From contig SVFI01000003.1 of assembly GCA_015056905.1 (NCBI GenBank), positions 62,001 to 126,000 of the forward strand: a stretch of 64,000 nucleotides of DNA, in the 5' to 3' direction. This document shows, one piece after another, positions 26,716 through 35,642 of this stretch (position 1 is its first letter; each line of letters opens with the position of its first letter). Below the pieces are notes generated by a model that ran no database searches, was not told the DNA's origin, and worked only from the letters and a program-made list of their open reading frames with translations. Both the position numbers and the translations under genes were made by a program. Source of the DNA: Lachnospiraceae bacterium (GTDB lineage Bacteria > Bacillota > Clostridia > Lachnospirales > Lachnospiraceae).

Positions 26716-26749
26716 TGTAATATATTACACGTATTACATACATATTATA
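26716..26749 (-). promoter_or_regulatory. fic promoter -10 and palindromic operator
   Basis: On the minus strand TATAAT (26744-26749) is followed by the perfect 14-bp palindrome TGTAATATATTACA (26716-26729). Further TATTACA/TGTAATA half-sites lie at about 26732-26738 and 26757-26764. A TTGAAA 15 bp before the -10 could be the -35. Confidence 0.6.
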
Positions 26750-26778
26750 CCATAGAATGTAATATTTCAAAAGTGCAA

Positions 26779-27669
26779 TCAATCACTTTTACATCCTTTC
26801 AAATACAAACAAAAACTTATAATTCCCGTCAACATATATAACGGTATAAACGTTGTAAATATATGAATTGACGAAAGTGTTTCCATCTTTTTCAGCATAT
26901 CTCCCGTCGAAAACAGAGTCATCAGTACGATTACCGAGCAATTGTTATTCACCATATGTGCAAAAGATGCCGGATAAATAGATTTTGTCCGCTCTGTCAG
27001 CAAGGTCAAAAATGCATTCATGGCTGTACACATCAGACACATCGCTCCGATTCCGAGCCACGGATACAGCGGATAATCCACACCGAAGTTATGACCTGCG
27101 ATTGTAAGAGGCGCATGCCAAAGTCCCCAGAGAATACCTCCGACAAGAATTGCCGCCGGCTTACTCATTATCATCTCAAGTTTCGGACTAAGATACCCTC
27201 TCCATCCCCATTCTTCACCGAACGCCGGAAAGAAAATAATAATCGTAAATGCAAGTTGCAGTACAAAGCCTGCCAGTTTGGTACTCATATCTTCCCCCGG
27301 AAACATTTCCGTCAAAGGTACATCACCGAAAAACACTTTCCAAACAAGAAACATTCCAAACACTGCCTCGAGTAATTTTACTCCGACCGATGCCAGATAG
27401 TATTTCCCGTTTCCGTGCAGGTTTAATGCTAAATACGAGTTTTCCATGCCCTCCTTTGTAATCCACCTGGTCAAAAGATTTGCAAGCGCAGGTGCAAACA
27501 TTCCGAAAGCGCCAAGCGCATATACTACCGCTGCAACATTTTCTTTCTTTGAAACATACACCATCTCATCGTAATATAAACATAAAACAGGCGTCACAAC
27601 CGCAAGCGGCAAAAATGCAAGAAGATAAAAAATCACAATACGCTTTATCGTAAGTTTTTTACTGTCCAT
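26779..27669 (-). CDS. CPBP family intramembrane metalloprotease
   Basis: A 296-residue membrane protein with about eight helices and the CPBP (Abi/CAAX) glutamate-zinc protease motifs EEWGWRGYL and WHAPL plus a later conserved Asn region (MNAFLTLL). Members process prenylated or peptide substrates and often give bacteriocin self-immunity. It overlaps the permease remnant by about 11 bp, so it was part of the same GntR-ABC operon, suggesting an immunity or peptide-export context. The ATG is directly supported by reading frame continuity with the upstream gene. Confidence 0.9.
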   Translation of the reverse strand: MDSKKLTIKRIVIFYLLAFLPLAVVTPVLCLYYDEMVYVSKKENVAAVVYALGAFGMFAPALANLLTRWITKEGMENSYLALNLHGNGKYYLASVGVKLLEAVFGMFLVWKVFFGDVPLTEMFPGEDMSTKLAGFVLQLAFTIIIFFPAFGEEWGWRGYLSPKLEMIMSKPAAILVGGILWGLWHAPLTIAGHNFGVDYPLYPWLGIGAMCLMCTAMNAFLTLLTERTKSIYPASFAHMVNNNCSVIVLMTLFSTGDMLKKMETLSSIHIFTTFIPLYMLTGIISFCLYLKGCKSD

Positions 27670-28141
27670 AACTTTCTGCCCCCTTCCGGTACATTTTCAA
27701 AGACACGCGATAAGAAATATAATATGCAACACCTGACACATAAGGCAAAAGTGCCAAAATCCATATCACATTTCCGCTCATGAGGAAATCCCATATTGCC
27801 TCTTTTACATTCTCTTGTAAGAAAAATGAAATATCACCAAACAGGGCGTAAATTCCGGCCAACATGAATAATATGCCTACGACACTCCCCTCTACATTGA
27901 TACCGGTTGTCGCCCCGTAACGGACCATGCAAGGAATTTCAAATGCCATCACGAGCATACGGAAAGCAAAAATCACAACTGCCACCGTTACTGCACTTAT
28001 CGCTGCACTCCCGTAAACAGCTATGGAAATGGTATCTGCTATGAAACACACAAAAAGCAATGCCAAGTGCCATATCAAAACCGCATAATATTTTGCTGTC
28101 ACCTGTCCTTTCTCAGTCTGCGGAAGCGCAAATGCGTCCAG
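27659..28141 (-). pseudogene. ABC-2 type permease, 5' truncated
   Basis: The track shows a 147-residue ORF from a GTG at 28102, but coding-like sequence continues in frame to about 28141 (LDAFALPQTEKGQVTAKYY). That resembles the cytoplasmic loop ALPxSRxxxVxAKY of small ABC-2 permeases. A stop lies just before it, and the first membrane helices are missing. Four hydrophobic segments remain. I infer that the 5' part was deleted together with the 3' part of the neighbouring ATPase when the recombinase remnant at 28196 decayed. The GTG could still be translated (AAAGGA upstream), but function is unlikely. Confidence 0.6.
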
Positions 28142-28195
28142 CTACCCTGATACGGTCACCAGCTTTTAATGTGCTCACAAAATAGGCGTTTCTGC

Positions 28196-28961
28196 TCCAT
28201 AAAATGCTCAGCTCAAAAAAGTACTGAGTGATACTAAGTTATGGGGGCATTATAGAGGTAATGACTTCTATTGTACTGGTTATGTAGATAAAGCTACTTT
28301 TGATAAAATACAGGCTATTTTAAAGAATAACAGTAGAAAAAGAGTAAATAGCAGAGTCTATCTGTTTAGTGGTTTAATTATATGCCCTAGTTGTGGTAGA
28401 AAAATGTCAGGTATCACATCAAAAAATAGGAAAACAGTAAAACCTAGTGGCAAGGTGTATATATATGAACATGAGATATATCAATACCGTTGCAATAAAG
28501 CTAAAATGTCTAAGCTCTGCGTCCACACTAAATATTCAAATGAGGGAAAATTAGAAAAAGCCCTGTTAAGCAACCTTAACCGCTTTATTAACAATCATGT
28601 GACACACGTTAAAATAACAGCTAATACTAATAGCCACACTGACGGTGTAAAAAACTCTATAGCAAACTTACAAGCTGAGTTAAGCCGACTTAATACAATG
28701 TTTAGAAAAGGCAGAGTTAAAGAGGAGGAATATGACAGAGAGTATGAGGCACTAGAAAAACAGCTAACAGAGCTACAGGAAACCTTAACACCTGTGGAGG
28801 AAAGAGATTTAAGCATATATGAGGAGTTATTAGCTAAAGATGACTGGAAAGAGCTTTATAACGCTCTGAACAGGGAAAGTAAGAGAGCTTTCTGGCGTAA
28901 GTATATTAAGGCTATAAAGCTAGACGCTGAGGGTAAAATAAATGAGATTATATTTTTTTAA
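28196..28961 (+). pseudogene. Serine recombinase 3' remnant (second element)
   Basis: In-frame translation from about 28216 to 28961 gives a C-terminal half closely similar to the intact recombinase at 48947: zinc-ribbon start CPSCGRKMSG, YQYRCNKAKMSKLC, NRFINNHVTHVKIT, MFRKGRVKEEEYDREYE and ending NEIIFF. The catalytic N-terminal domain is gone and a one-base slip appears near 28213. The similarity stops abruptly at about 28196. The 54 bp before it encode no recognised sequence. It cannot catalyse excision, so this copy is fixed. Confidence 0.9.
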
Positions 28962-28967
28962 TTGTCG

Positions 28968-28997
28968 TGCTACTAACTGTGCCGTACCGTTTTGACC
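28968..28997. other. att site of the element remnant, in an ABC ATPase P-loop
   Basis: The recombinase arm TGCTACT ends at 28974 and is followed, at the same spacing as in the intact element, by CCG-TT-TTG, whose TT (28990-28991) lies in the Asn codon of the P-loop GQNG on the minus strand. Confidence 0.75.
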
Positions 28998-29132
28998 GAT
29001 AAACCCCATGATACTGCCTTTCGGTACCGAAAAGCTGATATCATCCAGCGTAAATCCGTCATATTTTTTTGTAAGATTCCTTATCTCTATTGCGTTTTCG
29101 TATGTAGCTGTGGCACTTACATTCTCACTCAT
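28988..29132 (-). pseudogene. ABC transporter ATPase, 5' fragment interrupted at Walker A
   Basis: About 48 codons of a normal ABC ATPase start (MSENVSATATYENAIEIRN, then the A-loop region and MGFIGQNG) break off inside the P-loop, where the sequence turns into element DNA. The rest of the ATPase is not found on the other side of the remnant, unlike the 46-50 kb case, so a deletion followed insertion. The ATG at 29132 overlaps the GntR stop codon and has GGAGGAG upstream. Confidence 0.85.
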
Positions 29133-29508
29133 CCTGATCTCCTCCATACACAAGTTCAAGTATCTCCTTCATCTCTTCCAGACTGAGACCGCACATTCGT
29201 GCTCTCTCGCATGCTTTTGCAAGGATTTCTTCCGTCTGGCGGATAGTTTCTTCCCGAAGAAACTCGGTATTCTGCGGCTTTACATAGCAGCCTTTTCCGG
29301 CGATAGTTTCAATAAAACCTTCTTTTTCCAGTTCCTCGTAAGCACGTTTTGTTGTAATGACACTGATTCTCAGCTGTTGTGCAAGCATTCGCATGGAAGG
29401 AAGCGCCTCCCCCGCTGCAAGTTCGCCACTCATGATCTGCGCCTTGATCTGAGTTACAATCTGCTGATAAATCGGTTCATCCGATGAATTGCTTAAAATA
29501 ATTATCAT
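29125..29508 (-). CDS. GntR-family regulator (YtrA-like)
   Basis: A 127-residue regulator: a winged helix (DEPIYQQIVTQIKAQIMSGEL, LPSMRMLAQQLRISVITTKRAYEELEKEGFI) and a short C-terminal dimerisation helix, with no large ligand domain. This is the YtrA type that usually represses its own ABC operon. It begins the broken GntR-ABC-permease-CPBP operon. AGAGGTG precedes the ATG, and a perfect long palindrome overlaps the promoter. With the transporter destroyed, it may only repress itself. Confidence 0.92.
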   Translation of the reverse strand: MIIILSNSSDEPIYQQIVTQIKAQIMSGELAAGEALPSMRMLAQQLRISVITTKRAYEELEKEGFIETIAGKGCYVKPQNTEFLREETIRQTEEILAKACERARMCGLSLEEMKEILELVYGGDQDE

Positions 29509-29527
29509 AGTGCACCTCTGTTATCAT

Positions 29528-29548
29528 TGTATATATACGATATATACA
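29528..29548. promoter_or_regulatory. GntR operator palindrome
   Basis: TGTATATAT and ATATATACA form a perfect 9-bp inverted repeat with a 3-nt centre, about 20 bp before the GntR gene. A minus-strand TTGACA lies farther upstream, so the palindrome covers the -10/+1 region. Confidence 0.65.
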
Positions 29549-29593
29549 GTATGGCATCTATATATATCGTTGTCAATATATATTTAAAAAATA

Positions 29594-29631
29594 AAAACCA
29601 TTGCTCTTTTTTTACTGTGAGCAATGGTTTT
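29594..29631. terminator. Terminator at the end of the 17-gene group
   Basis: AAAACCATTGCTC and GAGCAATGGTTTT form a 13-bp stem with T tracts; it follows the alpha/beta hydrolase gene on the minus strand. Confidence 0.8.
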
Positions 29632-29637
29632 CATTCA

Positions 29638-30471
29638 CTATAATGTCTCTATCCAAGTATATAATTTATCCAGTGCCTGATTGGTTTCTCTTGTTTCCAA
29701 AAACATTCCCGCGCTGTAGGCTGAATGTGTGTTTATTTTATCAACAACCTCATATAATTCACAATACAGACCTGCCTCTTCCGCTTTCTCATACAACGCT
29801 TCCGACTGAGCATAATCAATCAGACCGTCATGTTTACTATGTATCAAAAGCATCGGAATGTGGTTAGCCGAAAACAACGAAACCGGCTCGCCCTCTGTCC
29901 GGTCATATCCTTTCAAAAACAGCTGTCCCAAAAGAATTTTGACCGTATTAGATATATTCTTTCCAAATGCATACGGACCTGCAACGCCGATAAAACCGAC
30001 AATCTTACTAATATCTACATTACACTTTTCCTGATATTTCTTTCCGTAACACAAAATGGATGATAGGTGTGCACCGGCAGAAGGTCCGGTCACAATAACC
30101 TTTGAGCAATCAATTCCCTGCCCGGCTAAGTACTCCATTGCTTTACTGTACGCCATACACACATCTTCTATTTGCACCGGATACTTATTCTTCGGTGACA
30201 GACGGTATCCTAACGATACACAGTGATATCCTTCCGTTGCAAAGCTCTGCCCGACATATCTGAAATCATCCGGACTTCCTGCATTCCAGCCTCCGCCGTG
30301 AATCCATACAATCACTTTTTCTTTCACGGCTTCCCGTGGTTTAAAATACAGGAAAAACTGATGTTTGTCACTTCCGTAATCAATCCGTTCCGGCTCTATT
30401 ATTTTCTTTACTTTGGCAAGTTTATAATATAAGCTCGGATAACTAAACATTTCACGCCAATAGTCTTTCAT
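29638..30471 (-). CDS. Alpha/beta hydrolase (esterase/lipase-like)
   Basis: A 277-residue soluble alpha/beta hydrolase. The oxyanion motif HGGGW, the nucleophile elbow GPSAGAH, an acid residue in SKHDGLID and a candidate His in INTHSAYS make a complete catalytic triad of the hormone-sensitive-lipase type. The substrate is unknown. It is the last gene of the closely packed minus-strand group, 2 bp after the zinc-ribbon membrane protein. Confidence 0.88.
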   Translation of the reverse strand: MKDYWREMFSYPSLYYKLAKVKKIIEPERIDYGSDKHQFFLYFKPREAVKEKVIVWIHGGGWNAGSPDDFRYVGQSFATEGYHCVSLGYRLSPKNKYPVQIEDVCMAYSKAMEYLAGQGIDCSKVIVTGPSAGAHLSSILCYGKKYQEKCNVDISKIVGFIGVAGPYAFGKNISNTVKILLGQLFLKGYDRTEGEPVSLFSANHIPMLLIHSKHDGLIDYAQSEALYEKAEEAGLYCELYEVVDKINTHSAYSAGMFLETRETNQALDKLYTWIETL

Positions 30472-30473
30472 AC

Positions 30474-31703
30474 CTACCTCTTTCCATAAATCTCCATCAC
30501 TTCCCAGTCATCTCTTCCCGCATTGTATTCCTGATTACAATAAGGACAATTACGATGTTTCGTTGCATCAAAGCTACCGCCGCAGCCATGGCATGCAACC
30601 TTTACAATCGAGAAATCCGGCTGAACATTCCAGGTCATATTATGACGCATCCGCACGTACATCGTATCATTTTTCTTTCTGCATTTCCCGCGTCTGAAAT
30701 AGGTATTCTTCATATAAATCTTGAGCGTCAGCTCAATGTAGTCTCCTATTTCTTCAATTTTTACCACATTCAATCCGCCGCGATAATCCATATCTACAAT
30801 ATCTGCATAAGCCTCAGCCAACTTATCCCCTCTGTATTGCACAGACTGCGTCGCATCCTTTGCAAAAATTATCATCCGCAAAAGTGATAACGCTTTTCCC
30901 TCGAAATAGTCATAGCTGAAAGCTTCATCATATTTTCGAAGTCCGGAAGTAATCCGTGATTTTGCCCCCATAACTCCGAATGTAACCGGTATGGATTCTG
31001 CAATATTAAAAATAACCGGATAAAACCACAGCATAACTAATAACCAGATAATATATGCGGCCGGAAATGTTCCTCCAAATGTATAAATTCTATCTGTGCC
31101 CGTGCCGTTTATCATCAAATTAACAGTGGAGATAAGCGCCATTACAAGCGCACCCAGCGCTAACTTCCAAAACTTATCAAAAGTTAACTTCTTATCCGGC
31201 ATAGTCTCAAGCATATAAAAATTAGTTACCTTAGGGTACATTTCGGAAACCGTAAAATGCGTTCCGCAATAAGAACATCCCTGTTCTTCCAACAGCTCAA
31301 TCGTTTCTATATTTCCGCAGTTATCACAGACATACGTATCTTTTTTCCAGTCACCTTTATCCTCAACCGGCCATTTTACAAGCTGATAAAGCGGAAGTTC
31401 CATCTTTTCTTTGTAAATAATTTTCCCGTTCTTTTCATAGGTTATTTTTTTCGTTCCGAGCGAGTAATTGAGCCTTTTATTATATGCGTTCAAAAGCTGA
31501 CCGATAGCAAAGTCGCCCACTTTATAAACTTTTCCGTCAATCTTATACTCGAAAGTTCTTTTCAGTTCTTTTTCTTTTAATCTCTGCTCCTGCAGATCAA
31601 GATACGCCCGGATATTCCAATCACCGAGTTTCGGTTCCTCACCTGTTTTTGACCAGCGTGATAACTGACTCGCAAACTTTTCAAAAAGTGTTCTTTCGTC
31701 CAT
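30474..31703 (-). CDS. Zinc-ribbon / TIM44-like domain membrane protein
   Basis: A 409-residue protein with a charged N-terminal part, an internal zinc ribbon (CDNCGNIE...CSYCG, about 142-160), two hydrophobic helices (about 195-250), a TIM44-like domain (about 260-370) and a C-terminal zinc ribbon (CHGCGGSFDATKHRNCPYC). Similar proteins occur in Firmicutes without known function; a role in membrane protein handling is speculation. GGAGTTG precedes the ATG. Confidence 0.75.
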   Translation of the reverse strand: MDERTLFEKFASQLSRWSKTGEEPKLGDWNIRAYLDLQEQRLKEKELKRTFEYKIDGKVYKVGDFAIGQLLNAYNKRLNYSLGTKKITYEKNGKIIYKEKMELPLYQLVKWPVEDKGDWKKDTYVCDNCGNIETIELLEEQGCSYCGTHFTVSEMYPKVTNFYMLETMPDKKLTFDKFWKLALGALVMALISTVNLMINGTGTDRIYTFGGTFPAAYIIWLLVMLWFYPVIFNIAESIPVTFGVMGAKSRITSGLRKYDEAFSYDYFEGKALSLLRMIIFAKDATQSVQYRGDKLAEAYADIVDMDYRGGLNVVKIEEIGDYIELTLKIYMKNTYFRRGKCRKKNDTMYVRMRHNMTWNVQPDFSIVKVACHGCGGSFDATKHRNCPYCNQEYNAGRDDWEVMEIYGKR

Positions 31704-31742
31704 TATGCAACTCCTATTATGCTTTATGTATATATATCCTTG

Positions 31743-32270
31743 TCATTTCAGGTTCATCATTTTCATCGCTTCTTCCATCGAAACACACTCCGCATATCGT
31801 CTGTTCCAGATGAACTCATTATAATACTTATATGTCTGCTCTGCATTCATAAAATCGTTATCTACCGTACTGTTCGTATATTCCGGAACAATCATATGAA
31901 AACCATGTTCAAATCCGCACTTGATGGTTGCATCGATACAATAATCCGTCTGCAGACCGACTACCATGATATTTTGTTCCATTTTTTCCTGTAAATACTC
32001 CAACAAACCGGTCTCTATAAAAGGACTGTTTACGGTCTTATCATAGATTTTTTCACCATCTTCCGGCGCAAAACCATCATATATTTCAAATCCGTCTACA
32101 CCTTTTGTCAATGCTTCTGCCGGACCGTCGTCGTGTCTGATGTAAATCACTTCAACATTGTTTTGTCTGGCCAGTTTAATCAAACATTTTATACGCTTTT
32201 CAAATTCCTTGAAATTATAAACCGCATCTGTTGTGATTAACTTTTGTGTGTCAACAACTAAAAGTACCAT
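31743..32270 (-). CDS. Isochorismatase-like cysteine hydrolase
   Basis: A 175-residue cysteine hydrolase with the triad Asp7 (VVDTQ), Lys78 (YDKTVNSPF) and Cys111 (LQTDYCID), as in nicotinamidases and related amidases. The family hydrolyses small amides; this member lacks obvious nicotinamidase metal-site residues, so the substrate stays open. It is 12 bp downstream of the GNAT gene and part of the compact minus-strand group. Confidence 0.9.
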   Translation of the reverse strand: MVLLVVDTQKLITTDAVYNFKEFEKRIKCLIKLARQNNVEVIYIRHDDGPAEALTKGVDGFEIYDGFAPEDGEKIYDKTVNSPFIETGLLEYLQEKMEQNIMVVGLQTDYCIDATIKCGFEHGFHMIVPEYTNSTVDNDFMNAEQTYKYYNEFIWNRRYAECVSMEEAMKMMNLK

Positions 32271-32281
32271 AACGCTCCTCT

Positions 32282-32794
32282 TTATATATTCTCTTTTTCA
32301 ATCCGCACATAATATTTGCTTTCATCCTCATGATGAATGTATCCGCCATTCTTTTGCATAACATGAAGTGATGCCGGATTATCTTTATTCACGCGAAGGT
32401 AAATTTCATCCTCCGGAATGATATCCTTGGCTAACTGCAGCGTCAGACGAAGCCCTTCTGTCGCATATCCGTTTCCACGGTACTTCTCTGCAATAAAATA
32501 TCCGATATGCCCGCTTCCTTCCACTAAACTTTCACATAAATAGTGGCGGACATTAAACTGACCGATAATTTCCTCTTCATCCCACAGAAAAAATATTGTT
32601 TGCGGAACATAGCCTTTTGGTAAATTCTCACCTTTTTCCTGTGCAAGCATAACTTTCAGCGCTTTTTCCTCAAAATCTTCCTCTGAAATACCTAACCATT
32701 CATTGATAAACCCGTTTTCATCTTCCGGAACTTCGGACACAAAGGCATATTCTTTTTCTTTATCTTCTAAATTTACTTTTTTTATATGTAACAT
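32282..32794 (-). CDS. GNAT family N-acetyltransferase
   Basis: A 170-residue acetyltransferase with the acetyl-CoA loop region YRGNGYATEGLRL and the late strand NPASLHVMQKNGGYI. Such enzymes acetylate amines on small molecules or proteins. GGAG before the ATG at 32794 is formed by the end of the VOC gene, so the two are coupled; the track's longer start is a GTG overlapping that ribosome site. Confidence 0.88.
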   Translation of the reverse strand: MLHIKKVNLEDKEKEYAFVSEVPEDENGFINEWLGISEEDFEEKALKVMLAQEKGENLPKGYVPQTIFFLWDEEEIIGQFNVRHYLCESLVEGSGHIGYFIAEKYRGNGYATEGLRLTLQLAKDIIPEDEIYLRVNKDNPASLHVMQKNGGYIHHEDESKYYVRIEKENI

Positions 32795-32799
32795 TTTTA

Positions 32800-33183
32800 T
32801 CACTCCGTAATCTCAATGATATTTCCTTCCACTGCGACAATACAACTTTCATAATATCCGTCACCGGTTATTCTCGGACCGCTGACTACCTCATAGCCAT
32901 CCGCCTTTAAACGCTGTGTCAATTCATTCACTGCTTCTTTACTTCCTAAACTGAACGCCACATGTGCATATCCGGTTCTTTCCGCGGCTTTCGGTTCATC
33001 CGTCATGTCAGGTTTACTCATAAGCTCTAACCTCGATCCCTGTTCAAACGTCAGAAAATAAGAACGAAAATCCGTGGTCTGATTGTGATATCCTATATTA
33101 CACGTTGCAGCAAAATATTTTATAAAAAAGTTCTTGGCCTTTTCCAAATCATTCACATACATTGCGATGTGTTCTATGTACAT
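32800..33183 (-). CDS. VOC family (glyoxalase/bleomycin-resistance-like) protein
   Basis: A 127-residue double beta-alpha-beta-beta-beta fold protein. It starts [20 protein letters not shown] and ends NIIEITE, with metal-ligand positions His5, Glu about 54 and Glu about 121-124. VOC proteins include glyoxalases, dioxygenases and drug-binding resistance proteins; which applies here is not visible. AGGGAGG precedes the ATG. Confidence 0.88.
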   Translation of the reverse strand: MYIEHIAMYVNDLEKAKNFFIKYFAATCNIGYHNQTTDFRSYFLTFEQGSRLELMSKPDMTDEPKAAERTGYAHVAFSLGSKEAVNELTQRLKADGYEVVSGPRITGDGYYESCIVAVEGNIIEITE

Positions 33184-33193
33184 AGGTACCTCC

Positions 33194-33826
33194 CTAACAC
33201 CTTTTAATCGGATGACGGATTACCGTTTTCCACTTCTCCGGCTCCGCCTTACGCGGATCAGACAGATAAATCTCATGATGAAGTCTTTGCTCATTTATAT
33301 CGTTCTCATACCCGTTTTCCTGTAAATATGCATCCATAAGTGCCACCGTCCCCGGTTCTGTATCATAGGAACCAAGGTGCATCATCTGTACACAAAGTCC
33401 TTCTTCTATCGTCAAAAATTCTGCCGAAGAACAATCCAACTTTTTCTTTTTTGTCGCAGTCTCAACTGCCCAGTCAAAGTCTTCTTTTGTCACAAATTCC
33501 GGCAAACGGATAACAGAAATCCAATGAAATGTTGACTTGTTCGAATAATCAACACCGGTTATCCCCTCCTGCCACCAGAAACCTTCAAGCGGCGGAACCA
33601 CATATTCATAAAATCCCTTGATTTTATAATCTGTCTTATAACTCATTTTCAGCGTATATGCAACTGCATATAGTACTCCGATTGCCTGCTTGTATGCACC
33701 GCCTTCCTCATTCGGATCGCCCGTTCCGCGGACAGCAATATAGTTAGCCTTCGGTACTTCGACGATAGCAGGTTTATTTTTCGGCATATAGAATTCTTTG
33801 TATTCTTTCTTAAAATCAAACGGCAT
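33194..33826 (-). CDS. GyrI-like small-molecule-binding domain protein
   Basis: A 210-residue stand-alone GyrI-like protein (SOUL/BRE fold), typically starting [17 protein letters not shown]. It contains the paired-strand sequence [15 protein letters not shown] and the pocket-edge residues GFWWQEG. Relatives bind or hydrolyse small hydrophobic cations. It overlaps the upstream fusion gene by 11 bp, indicating coupled expression. Confidence 0.87.
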   Translation of the reverse strand: MPFDFKKEYKEFYMPKNKPAIVEVPKANYIAVRGTGDPNEEGGAYKQAIGVLYAVAYTLKMSYKTDYKIKGFYEYVVPPLEGFWWQEGITGVDYSNKSTFHWISVIRLPEFVTKEDFDWAVETATKKKKLDCSSAEFLTIEEGLCVQMMHLGSYDTEPGTVALMDAYLQENGYENDINEQRLHHEIYLSDPRKAEPEKWKTVIRHPIKRC

Positions 33827-34751
33827 ATTCTAAAATTTTCCTCTCAATTTCTTTAATAATTTTTATAAATTCATCATCTGATTTTCCGGTCGGGTCTTCT
33901 AATCCCCAATCATCATCAAATCCTCTGCCTATCAAAGGGCAACTGACATTGCATCCCATGGAAATCGCAATATCCGGCTCCGGAATATCTGAAATCAGCT
34001 TCGAATATTGGCTTTTCTCCATATCAATACCGTACATATCCTTCATAATTCTGACTGCGTCTTGATTTATCTGCGGTTTTGTTTCACTTCCCGCAGAAAA
34101 AGACTCAAACTTATCTGACAGATATTTTTTCCCGAGAGCCTCTGCAATCTGGCTTCGACAGGAATTATGAACACAGATAAACGCAATTTTCTTTTTATAA
34201 AACGGACATCTTTGACGGATACACTGCTCATTTTGCATGCTGTATGTACATTTTACTTCACTTTTCTCAAGACATACATCGTAATTAGCATTGATATATT
34301 CCACCGCTTCGTCAAGTACCAAAAACGCATCTCGCTTGCAGCATCTCGGACCGCCTACATCTGCAAGTTTGCCGAGGGCCGCTGATGTAAAATGCATGTG
34401 ATTTCCCCAGGAAGCATCCGCTGATAAAGGTCCGGTTCCGTCAATGACAGAAAGTGATGCTCCGATTGAAGTAACTGCTCCGCAAACACCCCATTGTCCG
34501 CAAGTTGCACCCGGCATCTGCATTCCACGACGCACAAGTTCTTCCAAACTCTTTGAAAGGTTGATATTCCCGCCTGCATTATAAAAAGCCGTAAGAAGCG
34601 CAGCTCCGTCCAAAACATGATGCTCCGGTCCATGCATACGGACAAAGTCCTTTTGAGCAATCTTATAAAAAATATCGAACGGATTTTTACTGTTTATTTG
34701 TAAGCACTCGCTTACGATTGCGTCACATCTTTGTTGTAATGTGTATTCCAT
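33816..34751 (-). CDS. DUF5714 - arsenate reductase-type (LMW-PTP) fusion protein
   Basis: A 311-residue two-domain protein. Residues 1-180 match DUF5714, Cys-rich with GATCGQWGVCGAVTSIGASLS and CCKRDA. Residues 188-311 are an ArsC-type low-molecular-weight phosphatase fold with the P-loop CVHNSCRSQIAEA and the Cys/Asp region GCNVSCPLIGRGFDDDWGLEDP. The second half predicts thiol-based arsenate or phosphate-ester chemistry; the first may supply cysteines. No arsenite efflux gene is nearby. Confidence 0.85.
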   Translation of the reverse strand: MEYTLQQRCDAIVSECLQINSKNPFDIFYKIAQKDFVRMHGPEHHVLDGAALLTAFYNAGGNINLSKSLEELVRRGMQMPGATCGQWGVCGAVTSIGASLSVIDGTGPLSADASWGNHMHFTSAALGKLADVGGPRCCKRDAFLVLDEAVEYINANYDVCLEKSEVKCTYSMQNEQCIRQRCPFYKKKIAFICVHNSCRSQIAEALGKKYLSDKFESFSAGSETKPQINQDAVRIMKDMYGIDMEKSQYSKLISDIPEPDIAISMGCNVSCPLIGRGFDDDWGLEDPTGKSDDEFIKIIKEIERKILEYAV

Positions 34752-34757
34752 TTATCT

Positions 34758-35633
34758 TTATTCTCCTACTTCATATAGTTCGATAAATTCATCTATAAGC
34801 TTAAACATCCAATCACGGACATTCGAAAACTCATAGCCGAGCATCTTCGCCTTATCTGTATTAATGCTGTAATCCACGGTTCCGTTATATGGCGACGGTT
34901 CTCCGTCCGCATTGACAATTGCCGCTTTTCCGGTCTTTTTTTCCACATAATCAAGTATTTCCCGAATTGAAATCGTGCCATCCGAACAACCGTTAACTGC
35001 ACCGGTCATTTTATTTTCTGTTAAAAAAGCGAGAAACTGTCCGGCTTCATCAGAGCGGATAAAACTCATCTGTGCATCAAGATTGTCAATATACATCGGA
35101 GTACCTTTTATGACATGTTCCACATAAAACAGAAGACGTTTCGTATAATCATCTGTTCCGACTACAAACGGGTATCTGACCGCCAACCACTTTTTATCAC
35201 CATACTCCTGCCATAGCGCATACTCTGCCTGACGTTTTACCTCTGCATAAGAATCGTCCGCACGGTTGCACCACTTAAGCATTCCTGCATTACCGTCAAA
35301 CTCATTCTCTTTAACACCCATATGGTCTAAATTGTACACTGCAGTGCTTGACATATAAATCAGCCGGTCACAGGAAACGGAATCCATCAAATACTTGATA
35401 TCATTCGAACAATAAGCTATCTTATCAATCGCAACATCAAAATGTCTGCCCTCTAATGCACTTTTCATACTTTTCGGCTTTGAGTGTTCAAGTAAGATAC
35501 GGCCGACTTTATCACCGAACGGATCTTTTGCCTGCCCCCTTGTTGCAATGGTCACATCATGTCCTTTTTCAAGCAATGCGTGAATCATATGAATTCCGAA
35601 AAACTTCGTTCCGCCGATTACCAAGATTTTCAT
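34758..35633 (-). CDS. NAD-dependent epimerase/dehydratase family protein
   Basis: A 291-residue extended short-chain dehydrogenase-like protein. It has the nucleotide motif GGTKFFG at residues 8-14 and strand IYMSSTAVYN, but the YxxxK catalytic pair reads YAEVKRQAEY, so Tyr and Lys are present. It resembles the group of small epimerase-like proteins with the GGTxFFG fingerprint in Firmicutes. Substrate unknown; 6 bp upstream of the DUF5714 fusion gene. Confidence 0.85.
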   Translation of the reverse strand: MKILVIGGTKFFGIHMIHALLEKGHDVTIATRGQAKDPFGDKVGRILLEHSKPKSMKSALEGRHFDVAIDKIAYCSNDIKYLMDSVSCDRLIYMSSTAVYNLDHMGVKENEFDGNAGMLKWCNRADDSYAEVKRQAEYALWQEYGDKKWLAVRYPFVVGTDDYTKRLLFYVEHVIKGTPMYIDNLDAQMSFIRSDEAGQFLAFLTENKMTGAVNGCSDGTISIREILDYVEKKTGKAAIVNADGEPSPYNGTVDYSINTDKAKMLGYEFSNVRDWMFKLIDEFIELYEVGE

Positions 35634-35642
35634 TTCGTCCTC

